From assembly GCF_002886255.1 (NCBI RefSeq), contig NZ_KZ614149.1, positions 744,001 through 808,000 on the forward strand: a stretch of 64,000 nucleotides of DNA. The letters run 5' to 3'. Position 1 is the stretch's first letter. The number at the start of each line of letters is the position of its first letter. The notes under the pieces were generated by a model. That model searched no databases, had not been told where the DNA came from, and saw nothing but the letters and a program-made list of their open reading frames with translations. Positions 35,643 to 44,180 of the stretch are shown piece after piece. Made by a program: the position numbers and the translations under genes. The DNA is from Alteribacillus bidgolensis. GTDB taxonomy: Bacteria; Bacillota; Bacilli; Bacillales; Marinococcaceae.

Positions 35643-36798
35643 TTGGGTCGATCAACAAATAAACGATCTTAAAAAAAGGGGACTATATCGTCATTTACGA
35701 ACGATTGAAAGTGGTCCTGCTTCAACAGTTGAAATAGAAGGAAAAGAAATGCTTATAGCATCATCTAATAATTATTTAGGTTTAGCAGCAGATCAAAGGC
35801 TGATAATGGAAGCATCAAAGGTGGTGCAGCAGTTTGGAGTAGGAAGTACGGGCTCAAGATTAACTACTGGTAATTCTACGTGGCACGAAAAATTAGAAAA
35901 GCGGATAGCTGCTTTTAAAAAAGAAGAAGCCGCTATTGTATTTTCAAGCGGATACCTTGCTAATGTTGGCGTTATTTCTGCTTTAGCACAGGACGGGGAT
36001 GTTATTTTAAGTGATGAATTAAATCATGCTAGTTTAATTGACGGCTGCCGTCTTAGTAAAGCGAATACAATGGTTTACCGGCATGTGGATATGAATGATT
36101 TGAAAAAAAAGCTGCAGCTGGCGCGCAATGCTCAAAATAAGTTTATTGTGACAGACAGTGTGTTCAGCATGGATGGCAATCTTGCACCATTACCTGAGAT
36201 AAAAGAATTAGCGGACCAATATAACGCCTTTATCATTGTCGATGACGCACATGCTACTGGTGTTTTAGGAGAAAATGGAAGAGGCAGCACAGAACATTTT
36301 CATGTTGAGGTTGATATTACTATTGGTACGTTTAGTAAAGCCATTGGTACAGAGGGCGGGTTTGCTGCAGGTTCTTTTCCAATCATAGAGTTATTACGCA
36401 ACAAAGCACGTTCCTTTATTTTTCAAACAGCTCTGCCGCCGGGAAGCGTTGCAGCTGCCATAAAATCAATCGACATTATTGAACAGGAAAAATCGTTAAT
36501 TCATTCTCTAAGGGCTAACATAGAAAAGCTACAAAAACAGCTTGCTGAAATAGGCTTTGTTACAATGCCAACTCCGACTCCCATCATACCTGTGTTGATT
36601 GGAGAAGCCCAAAAGACGGTTGCATTTTCTAAACAGCTTGAAAGAGAAGGGATTTTTGCCCCAGCGATCCGGCCTCCTACTGTGCCAGAAGGAAAAAGCA
36701 GAATTAGGCTGACGGTAATGGCTTCTCACACCGACAAGCACATTCAGCAAGTTTCCCAGGCTTTTTACACAACTGGCAAAAACATGGGGGTAATATAA
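35623..36798 (+). CDS. bioF: 8-amino-7-oxononanoate synthase BioF
   Basis: A 391-residue PLP enzyme of the alpha-oxoamine synthase family that condenses pimeloyl-CoA with alanine. Motifs: SSNNYLGLAADQR, GVGSTGSRLTTGN, IIVDDAHATGVLG and the PLP lysine K239 in GTFSKAIGTEGGF. The start is TTG with GAGGAGGTG upstream, overlapping bioA by 20 bases. The length is standard. Confidence 0.94.
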   Translation: MIKPTYSWVDQQINDLKKRGLYRHLRTIESGPASTVEIEGKEMLIASSNNYLGLAADQRLIMEASKVVQQFGVGSTGSRLTTGNSTWHEKLEKRIAAFKKEEAAIVFSSGYLANVGVISALAQDGDVILSDELNHASLIDGCRLSKANTMVYRHVDMNDLKKKLQLARNAQNKFIVTDSVFSMDGNLAPLPEIKELADQYNAFIIVDDAHATGVLGENGRGSTEHFHVEVDITIGTFSKAIGTEGGFAAGSFPIIELLRNKARSFIFQTALPPGSVAAAIKSIDIIEQEKSLIHSLRANIEKLQKQLAEIGFVTMPTPTPIIPVLIGEAQKTVAFSKQLEREGIFAPAIRPPTVPEGKSRIRLTVMASHTDKHIQQVSQAFYTTGKNMGVI

Positions 36799-37533
36799 AT
36801 GACAACAAATGGTATTTTCGTAACAGGAACGGACACTGACGTAGGTAAAACATTTGTAGCTTCAGGGATTGCAGCTGCTTTGCGGAAAGAAGGAAAGGAT
36901 GTTGGAGTCTTTAAGCCAATGCTAAGCGGTATAGAAAGAGAGGAACCTAACAGTGATACCTTTCTATTAAAACAAATGGCTGAAGATGAAAATGCACTTC
37001 AAGACATCACTCCTTTTGTTTTCGAAGAGGCTCTAGCTCCTTACCTTGCAGCTAAACGGGCCGGTGTTTCTGTGAAGTTAGACGATATTATGAAAAAATG
37101 GAAAAAAATACAAGGGAGTCACTCGTTTTTCATTGCAGAAGGAGCTGGCGGCATCACTGTGCCTTATGGAGAAAAGTGTTTAGTAAGCGATGTTGCAAAA
37201 GAAATAGGTTTTCCTATTTTAGTGGTAGCCAGAGCTGGTTTAGGTACAGTCAATCACACCATCTTAACTGTAGAACATGCCCGTAGTAAAGGTTTAGCGG
37301 TTGCTGGTGTTGTTATTAATGGATTCAAAGAAGAAGGGGACGATCTTGCTTCAAAAACCAATCCCGAACTGATTGAAAAATTTGCTAAAGTGCCTGTGCT
37401 TGGAGTGGTGCCATGGGCAGAGAATCTTAATAAAACGGAAATGGCTGCCTTTTTTAAGAAACATATGAAGCTTTCTTTGATAGCAAATCTTAGAGAGAAG
37501 GAGGTGGTCATGGATTCGTCCCACAACTTTTGA
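36799..37533 (+). CDS. bioD: Dethiobiotin synthetase BioD
   Basis: A 244-residue ATP-dependent enzyme that closes the ureido ring of dethiobiotin. The P-loop GTDTDVGKTF lies at residues 8-17; EGAGGITVPYGE and VNHTILTVEHARSKGL are further markers. It abuts bioF directly. The last residues (from about KLSLIANLREKE) extend over the Shine-Dalgarno and start of the next, broken frame, so the natural C-terminus may have been altered by a nearby indel. bioB, which usually follows, is not present in this window. Confidence 0.93.
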   Translation: MTTNGIFVTGTDTDVGKTFVASGIAAALRKEGKDVGVFKPMLSGIEREEPNSDTFLLKQMAEDENALQDITPFVFEEALAPYLAAKRAGVSVKLDDIMKKWKKIQGSHSFFIAEGAGGITVPYGEKCLVSDVAKEIGFPILVVARAGLGTVNHTILTVEHARSKGLAVAGVVINGFKEEGDDLASKTNPELIEKFAKVPVLGVVPWAENLNKTEMAAFFKKHMKLSLIANLREKEVVMDSSHNF

Positions 37534-37965
37534 AATGACAAAAGTAAGTATGCTTTCGTGCTTTATTGCGATTACTGGCATGATTAAAATTCCCTCTCCT
37601 ATCCCTGGATCAGAGTTTCCGCTTTCCGCACCGATTGCGTAGCTATTGTGGCAGTGTTTGGCTTTTGGCGATATATGATAGCAGGAATGCTGTCTAGCAC
37701 AGTTCTTTTCCTATTGGGATTACACACGATCATTAATGAGAGATTTCGATGATTTTTCGCCTTACAGTTGCTATCATTGTTTCTATTTTTGGTTCTTCTG
37801 CCCCGGTATTATTAATCGCGGATCCAATAGGCTCACTTGCGGCTAGATCAGGACTTGCAGAAACATTACAGGTGAATGCCTTACCGTTAATTATTGGAGC
37901 GGTACAGGGAATGATTTTCACAATGGCTGATGTGCTGTTTAACTTTGTCAAAGATTCAAAGTATA
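37510..37965 (+). pseudogene. Multi-pass membrane protein remnant of the bio operon
   Basis: A strong GAAGGAGGTGGTC precedes an ATG whose frame is broken at once by an extra C. Pieces in three frames read FEMTKVSMLSCFIAITGMIK, then VAIVAVFGFWRYMIAGMLSS and VLFLLGLHTIIN, then MIFRLTVAIIVSIFGSSAPV and LPLIIGAVQGMIFTMADVLF. Together they give a membrane protein of about 150 residues with four or five helices. The 3' end runs into repeat A copy 4. It does not look like BioY; I do not know the family. The position suggests a former role in biotin or precursor transport. Confidence 0.75.
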
Positions 37966-38020
37966 AGAAATACTACGACTTCCGCCATAAGGACTCAGCG
38001 GCAAGCCGAGTTTTTCTAAT
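37948..38020 (+). repeat. Interspersed repeat family A, copy 4
   Basis: AAGATTCAAAGTATAAGAAA, then CGCCATAAGGACTCAGCGGC and GCCGAGTTTTTCTAAT. The hairpin arms differ from copy 1 but keep pairing at one position (T-A replaced by C-G), which argues for selection on the fold. The repeat is fused into the 3' end of the membrane-protein remnant. Confidence 0.85.
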
Positions 38021-38044
38021 GTCAAAAGCAGTAAATGGTTTAAA

Positions 38045-38081
38045 GAAAAACGAGCAGGTAAATAGCCTATGCTCGTTTTTC
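38045..38081 (+). terminator. Terminator downstream of bio region
   Basis: AAAAACGAGCA and TGCTCGTTTTT form an 11-bp stem with its own T-run. It probably ends the bio operon. Confidence 0.85.
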
Positions 38082-38121
38082 TATTGTCTCTAAGTTTTAG
38101 AAAATTTTTCTATAAAATACG

Positions 38122-38149
38122 TTGAATTTTTCTAAAAACCTTCTATAAT
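38122..38149 (+). promoter_or_regulatory. SigA-type promoter of the SLH-NlpC remnant
   Basis: TTGAAT, a 16-base spacer and TATAAT lie about 55 bases before the ATG at 38203. Confidence 0.6.
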
Positions 38150-38202
38150 AAAATTTAGTTCACAACTAGATTAAAAGCTATTCATTCAGACAGGAGAAGA
38201 AA

Positions 38203-39314
38203 ATGAAAAGACATACATTCATTTTGGCAGCTGTTCTATTGTGGAGCACTCCAGTCACTGTATATGCAGATAGCCATTTGTCTGCCATTCAAGGTAAAGA
38301 TTCGGTGTTTACTGATATTGGTTCTACATATTGGGCTTATAACGAAATAGACCGTATACGGACTTTAGGCATTTTTCAAGGATATGCAGATGGAACGTTT
38401 CGCCCAAGTAATTCTATTACGCGCATACAGACTATTGTAACTGCTGTAAGACTGCTAGGACTTGAAGAGGAAGCAAATGCAAAAGAGTTTAGTACTCCGG
38501 GTTGATTTTGCAGACGCAGACCACTATTTTGGCAAAGAGCGCAACCGATGGGCTAAAGGATATGTACTTGTAGCCATAGAAGAAGGGCTTCTTAATAAAA
38601 ATGGTGAACGTTTAGATCCAAATGAACCAGCAGGGCGGCTTTGGGTAGCTAGTGTTTTAATTAGAGTGCTTGGGTATGAAGAAGAAGCACAGAAACAAAT
38701 GTCAACTGATATTACATTTAAGGACAAGGAAGCGATTTCGAAAGAGGCTGCTGGATATGCTATTGCAGCAGAGAAATACGGCATTTTTTCGGGAACTAGT
38801 AATGGAGAGTTTCAGCCTTCTGTTTCTATAACAAGAGCTCAGATGGCTGCAGTACTCGACCGAACGCATAAAAAACTTCAAAGTGTGATGTCAAAAGATA
38901 CGTTCATACATATGGAAGGTAATGAAGAAAAAATAAAAGATTTGATTCGACGCGGTAAATCATATCAAGGGGCAGAATACCTTTTTGGTGCAGACCCGTC
39001 TAGCACAGAGTTTTTTGATTGTTCTTCATATACGAAAAAGATTTACGGGGAGATAGGCATAACCTTGCCGAGAACATCGAGAAGTCAATTTCAGGCTGGT
39101 AAAAAAATAGAACAAACTGAACTTCAAACAGGTGATTTAGTGTTTTTTGATACAAGGGAAGATGAAGTTATTAACCATGTAGCTGTTTTTATATGTTTTT
39201 ATAAATGAAAATACACTTCTCCACGCTACGCGAAGTAAAGGTGTAGATTACACTGCATTCACCGATTATTGGAAAAAATACTATATAGGAGCAGTTCGTG
39301 TCATTGAAGAATAA
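38203..39314 (+). pseudogene. SLH-domain NlpC/P60 cell-wall hydrolase, two frameshifts
   Basis: The gene encodes a signal peptide (to about residue 22), an SLH repeat (VFTDIGSTYWAYNEIDRI through GYADGTFRPSNSITR), two further SLH repeats, and an NlpC/P60 endopeptidase domain with the catalytic cysteine in FFDCSSYTKKIYG and histidine in VINHVAVF. An extra G near 38503 shifts the frame between SLH 1 and 2. Near the end a 10-base tandem duplication (GTTTTTATAT/GTTTTTATAA, 39185-39204) shifts it again before NENTLLHATRSKGVDYT. Removing both restores one protein of about 365 residues anchored to the wall by SLH domains. Confidence 0.9.
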
Positions 39315-39323
39315 AAGCGGCCA

Positions 39324-39363
39324 TGAAAAACAGCCCCCGACCAGTTTATGGAACGGAGGCTGT
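39324..39363 (-). terminator. Terminator of gapN
   Basis: On the minus strand ACAGCCTCCG and CGGGGGCTGT form a hairpin followed by TTTTTC, just past the aldehyde dehydrogenase stop. Confidence 0.75.
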
Positions 39364-39376
39364 CTTGATAAGGAAA

Positions 39377-40825
39377 TTATCCGTTAAAAACTTTAACTTT
39401 TTCTCGGCTTAAAGAAAGGAGACTATAGCGCACACCCTGAACGCCTTGTCCAGATTGTTTCACCCCTAGGAAAGGGAAATGGTCTGGACCGCGTGAAGTT
39501 TTGCCGTTCAGCTGAACGCTTCCTACTTCTAATTGATCAGCTATACGGTTGGCAGCGTCTATATCTTGTGTAAATACACTTGCTTGCAAACCGTATTCTG
39601 ACTCGTTCGCAATTTGGACAGCTTCTTCTTCTGACTTAACACGAATCATTGGCAAGACTGGTCCAAAAGGTTCTTCCCAAGCAACGCGTGATTCAGTTGT
39701 TACTTTATCTAACAAAGTAGGGGCCAATAGACTGCCGTTTCTATCATCGCCAGTAATAACCTCTGCACCCTTGTCTATCGCATCATCAATCAGCCCTTGG
39801 ACATAGTCTGCACTTTTTTCATTAATAAGAGGAGTGATATCTGCATTTTCTTCTGGCTGTCCAACTTTCAGCTCTTCTGCTTTTTCTTTAATTTTCGCAA
39901 CGAGCTCATCTGCGGTGTCTTCTTTTACGAGCACTCTTTTGATTGCAGTGCAGCGTTGGCCAGAATAAGAAAATGCACCTGCTACAATTTCTTTTGCTGC
40001 TTTATCAAGATCTGCATCCTCAAGAACAATAGCAGGGTCTTTACCGCCAAGTTCTAGTACCATTGGAACCATGCTTGCTTTTTTCGCCAAATTCATGCCC
40101 GTTTCGGAACCGCCTGTAAAGGAAATTTGATTAATTCCAGGGTTGGTAACGAGAGCATCGCCGATTTCAGATCCTCGTCCTGTGGCAATATTTACAAGCC
40201 CTTCAGGCAAACCTGCTTTATCAAGTTCTTCAATCATCATAATTCCGCTTAAAGAGCCTTGTGTTGCTGGTTTAAAGACTACGCTGTTCCCCATCATAAG
40301 AGCAGGAGCTATTTTAGAAGCTGAAAGGTTGACCGGATAATTAAATGGTGCAATAGCAAGAACCACACCTAAAGGAACGCGATTAACCTGCGCTATTTTA
40401 TTAGGAGAACCACCATTATAGCTGTCTCCAGTAAGAAGGTCTCCGGTGATGCGGCAGGCTTCTTCGGCCGTGTGGCGAATTAAGTCTGCTGTACGTACGA
40501 CTTCATCAATGGCAGAGGATTTTTTCTTCGCTACTTCCTGCATAATCATATGGCCGATTTTTTCTTTGTTTTCAACAAGGTTATCAGCCCAGCGGTATAG
40601 TAATTGTTTTCTTTCATGAAGAGCCGTATTTTTCCATTCTTTTTGAGCAGCACTTGCAGTTTCTACTGCCTTATTAACTTCTTTTTCAGAAAGAGCTGGA
40701 ACACTTCCAATTACTTCACCATTTGATGGGGAGTTTAACGTAATACGGTTTCCATTTTCACTTTCTTTCCATTCCCCATTTAAAAGAATATTTTTTTGTT
40801 CTGCTTTGACACTATTCGTTAACAT
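39377..40825 (-). CDS. gapN: NADP-dependent glyceraldehyde-3-phosphate dehydrogenase (non-phosphorylating)
   Basis: A 482-residue aldehyde dehydrogenase of the GapN branch, which oxidises glyceraldehyde-3-phosphate to 3-phosphoglycerate with NADP+ and so supplies NADPH while bypassing one ATP step. The active-site cysteine lies in FSYSGQRCTAIKRV, the glutamate in VLELGGKDPAI, and the cofactor loop in SFTGGSETG. GPDHFPFLGVKQSGQGVQGV near the C-terminus is typical of GapN. The ATG has a GGAGGTC site. It is a single-gene unit. Confidence 0.92.
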   Translation of the reverse strand: MLTNSVKAEQKNILLNGEWKESENGNRITLNSPSNGEVIGSVPALSEKEVNKAVETASAAQKEWKNTALHERKQLLYRWADNLVENKEKIGHMIMQEVAKKKSSAIDEVVRTADLIRHTAEEACRITGDLLTGDSYNGGSPNKIAQVNRVPLGVVLAIAPFNYPVNLSASKIAPALMMGNSVVFKPATQGSLSGIMMIEELDKAGLPEGLVNIATGRGSEIGDALVTNPGINQISFTGGSETGMNLAKKASMVPMVLELGGKDPAIVLEDADLDKAAKEIVAGAFSYSGQRCTAIKRVLVKEDTADELVAKIKEKAEELKVGQPEENADITPLINEKSADYVQGLIDDAIDKGAEVITGDDRNGSLLAPTLLDKVTTESRVAWEEPFGPVLPMIRVKSEEEAVQIANESEYGLQASVFTQDIDAANRIADQLEVGSVQLNGKTSRGPDHFPFLGVKQSGQGVQGVRYSLLSLSREKVKVFNG

Positions 40826-41445
40826 AAAGACCTCCGCTTTAAAATGTATTTTTGTGTTTTACTGTACTAATTATTTATTTTTTCTGTATCAGTTTTGAAG
40901 CTTACCATATACCTTAACAAAACTTGCCGAAAAAGTTAATTTTCTTGTTTATATGATCTAACACCTGTCAACAAAGGGAATGAAAGCGTTACAATAAAGT
41001 TCAGTAAAATCATTTTTTTCAAAAAACTTAAAATAAGGTACTTATGTAATGGGTAATATAGCTTAATTATTTAAATATTTGAGGGTAAAAAGAATTATAT
41101 AAATGGAAAAAATAACCTTTTAATAGTTGAACTTGGTAATTCATTGCCAGATAATATTTTTGCCGGTTATGGTTTGAAAAATCCCTGTATAGAAGACATT
41201 TCCAATAGTAATCATAAAATAGAACAATAATTATAACTACTTTGAAATAAATCAAATAAAGTATAACAGAATGAAAAATAAAGTGTAACAGAATGAAAGA
41301 TTGAATTTCTGTTCAGTAAAAGCTAATTATGGAAAAAGATAGAAGATTAATTAATGTCTTATACAATGGAATCAATTTCATAAGTGCTATTTTGATTATC
41401 AAAAACGAACATTATATCGATTGTAGCGTAAGGTGGCGATTCCCT
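40826..41445 (+). other. Gene-free stretch (about 600 bases)
   Basis: This AT-rich interval separates gapN from the purT remnant. I see no coding frame with support. A TGAAAGCGTTACAA sequence near 40981 resembles half of a cre site and might affect gapN, but the match is partial. The right end may hold unrecognisable 5' sequence of the broken purT. Confidence 0.5.
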
Positions 41446-42073
41446 CCGGAAGTGTGATCGTAGAAGAACTTATTCCGTTTGAGGCCACAAATTACTTTGC
41501 TAACCGTTCGATCAGTGAGTGGGACTGCCTTCTGTACTCCATTGGCCATGTGCAAAAGGATGGGAATTATGTTGAGTCGTGGCAGCCAGATGACATTGCT
41601 TAGGAACAATTAAAAGAAGCAGAAGAAATTGCAAAAAAATTACAGACTCATTAGGTGATTATGGCATTTTTGGCGTTGAATTATTTATCACTCCTGAACG
41701 AATATTTTTCAATGAAGTTTCTCCTCGACCACATGATACTGGGATGGTTATTATGACAACTCAGGATTTATCAGAGTTTGCTCTTCATTTACGAGCGCTG
41801 TTAGGATATCCAGTTAACGATATTCATCTTTTGAGCAGAGGGGCCACCCGGACAATAAAAGCTGAAAAAGAAAGTGACACTTATCAAATAAGTGGGATGG
41901 AAGAGGCTTTACATGTGCCTCGGACCCAAGTAAGACTGTTTGGAAAGCCGACTGCTAAATCAGGAAGACGGATGGGAGTGGTACTTAGCTCGGCAGAAAC
42001 AGTTGAGGCTGCAAGAAAGCAAGCTGATGAGGCTGTTTCTTATATAAACATTATAGATAATCGCTCACAGTAA
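41446..42073 (+). pseudogene. purT: Formate-dependent GAR transformylase PurT, 5'-truncated and frameshifted
   Basis: Only the last half of PurT remains. It reads across several frames: VIVEELIPFE, then ITLLTVRSVSGTAFCTPLAM, IGHVQKDGNYVESWQPDD, a stop, then EEIAKK, GIFGVELFITPERIFFNEVS, PRPHDTGMV and, in one open frame from 41744, TTQDLSEFALHLRALLGYPV to VRLFGKPTAKSGRRMGVVLS. PurT uses formate and ATP to formylate GAR in purine synthesis. The N-terminal half is missing, so there is no function. Confidence 0.9.
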
Positions 42074-42128
42074 TATTGTTTTGAATCTCTTCTTGCCTAT
42101 GTGAATACGTATAGGAAGGGGGGATTTT

Positions 42129-43968
42129 GTGGAAAAACAATCATTACAGTATTTTTACACGGTCCGTCCAGGGGATACTTTGCATGATATAGCCAGAAGG
42201 CGGGCACTTCCTATCGAAACGGTTATAGCTGCAAATAATCTAACTGCTCCTGATAAGTTATTTACAGGCCAGCAGCTATCTATTCCGCCAGGGGTTACCT
42301 CTTATAGGGTAAATGTTGGTGACACTATATATCAAATATCTCAATTTTATGGTGTACCCATGTCTGTCATTATAGAAGCTAATAGTCTGCAGGCACCTTA
42401 TTTCATTTATCCTGGCCAATTGCTGTCTATTCCGGCTGGTGTTCCTTATTATATTGTACAGCCAGGAGATACCCTTTTTCAGATAGCGAGGAGGTTTAAT
42501 GTAGTAACAGCAGGGCACAGCAGTCCTGAATTAATTAGACAGGTCAACCAGTTGCCATCTGTTGAAATTATACCTGGGATGAAATTAAGGATTCCATTTG
42601 CTCCACCAGGAACTAATGGATTAATAGCTTATACATCTAATAAAAGTGGTATTTTCGATATCTGGCTTTATTCGTTATCTAATGGTAAGCACGTTCAACT
42701 AACGAGGGGATTAGGAGCTTCTTTTAGTGAACCTATTTGGGCGCCTGACAGCACACGCATTGCTTTTACAGGTCAAAACCGATTCATTTATGTATTTGAC
42801 CTACAAATCGGTAAGGCGGCCTTGATCGATCAATTTGAAGTAGAAGCCCTTTTTACTTTACATTGGTCTCCAAATAGCCAAATGCTTGCTTATACAAAAC
42901 ATGATCAAATTGTATTATATAATGTCACGTATCATCTGGCCCAAATCATAGCAGAGCCTGGTGCAAGTGATGTCCAATGGTTTCCAAGCGGGGAGGAAAT
43001 CCTTTTTCAAGCTCCTGATGAGTCAGGTGTGAGCCAGTTATTTCGGATGAAAACAGATGGCACGAGTAAACAACAAATTACACAAAATCAAGATTTTCCA
43101 TTTCATAATGTTTATTTGTCCCCTGATGGGCGTTTTGCTTTGTATACTTCCCCTGGAGTTAGTATCTCTATTATTTATAGTATAGACTTGACGTCTGGTG
43201 AATTATTTGAAGTTAGAGGCGGTCCATTAGCTAAAAATTATTACCCTTAATGGTCACCAGATGCTGCTAGAATAGGGTATAGTGCTACTGCTTTTTCTGA
43301 AAAGGGAAATTTTTCACTTATCCGAACTGCAGGGAAAAGAGGGGAGAATGATCGTACATGGGCTATTTCGGATTGTTTTGCAACGCCAGTGACCTGGTCT
43401 TATAACAGCAAAAAAATTGCTTATCTTTCTGGCTGTAAAGCCGAACAATTATTTGCAGGAGAAATGTGGTATCTAGACCTTTCTCATCCGGTACCTATTG
43501 CACTAAACAGCTGGTATAAGAATTACTTCTCTTCAATGGTCTCCACTTCCTATTAGCCTGCCAAGAAAAACATATTATAATGAAACTTATAATGTAAGCT
43601 TTGCATACCCATTGAATTGGCATAAAGTGGCTCCAGAACGTTATGAAGGGGAAGATGGCTTTTTCCAGATTGCTGCTATTTCTGCGGGGTCAGATATAAA
43701 AGAAGTTTGCAGAAATGAAGCTTTTCATTCCTTAATGCCCTACGGCTCGCGACCTCAGATCATAAAAACAGAGATACATTCTCAAGAAGCTTGTTTCATT
43801 TTTCCATCTAGTGATCAACCTCTTGAACTAGAAGAGCAAACTGCTTTCATTGTAAGATATCCTTCTCCGGTTTATATACAAGACGAGCAATACAATTACT
43901 TTATTCTTTGGGCAAGCAAGGATGAAATCCACGAGTTCGTTTCTACATTAGCTTTTATAAATACGTAA
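42129..43968 (+). pseudogene. LysM x3 + TolB-like propeller protein, nonsense and frameshift
   Basis: The gene starts at GTG behind GGAAGGGGGGA. Three LysM domains occupy about residues 7-55, 57-103 and 104-160 (each with VxxGDTxxxIA). A TolB/WD40-like beta-propeller follows (WAPDSTRIAFTGQN, LHWSPNSQMLAYTK, VQWFPSGEEILFQ, VYLSPDGRFALYTS). A TAA at 43248 interrupts NYYP-WSPDAARIGYS, which otherwise continues in the same frame. A second break near 43530 shifts to LQWSPLPISLPRKTYYNETY and a C-terminal domain up to 43968. The intact protein would have been about 610 residues, probably bound to cell wall or spore coat. Confidence 0.85.
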
Positions 43969-44023
43969 AATTATCTTAGATATGTTGCTAGGTCCTTTAT
44001 GACTTGTGTTTCCTTCATAAATG

Positions 44024-44062
44024 AAAAGCCGTGATTTCTCTTAAAAGGGAAAACGGCTTTTT
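44024..44062 (+). terminator. Terminator after LysM/TolB remnant
   Basis: AAAGCCGT pairs with ACGGCTTT across about 20 bases, followed by a T-run. Confidence 0.7.
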
Positions 44063-44079
44063 GTACAATCAGGAATAAA

Positions 44080-44170
44080 TTGTATAAGTAAAACGACGGC
44101 ACTCAACATATAGGATAAGTTAAAGCTGTGGTTGCTAGAAGACGTTTATGCAAGCCAACTTTTCTCATAA
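44080..44170 (+). repeat. Interspersed repeat family A, copy 5 (diverged)
   Basis: TTGTATAAGTAAAACGACGGC, split here as TTGTATAAGT and AAAACGACGGC, followed later by CAAGCCAACTTTTCTCATAA, resembles the start and end of family A with a longer, unrelated middle. It sits in the same orientation downstream of the LysM/TolB remnant. Confidence 0.45.
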
Positions 44171-44180
44171 CGTTAGTAGT

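Noticed and set aside
37510..37965. BioY biotin transporter as the identity of the bio-operon membrane remnant
   Set aside because: The readable helices do not carry BioY motifs; only the position fits.
41067..41255. 62-codon minus-strand frame in the gapN-purT gap
   Set aside because: Low-complexity AT-rich translation, no ribosome site, no family resemblance.
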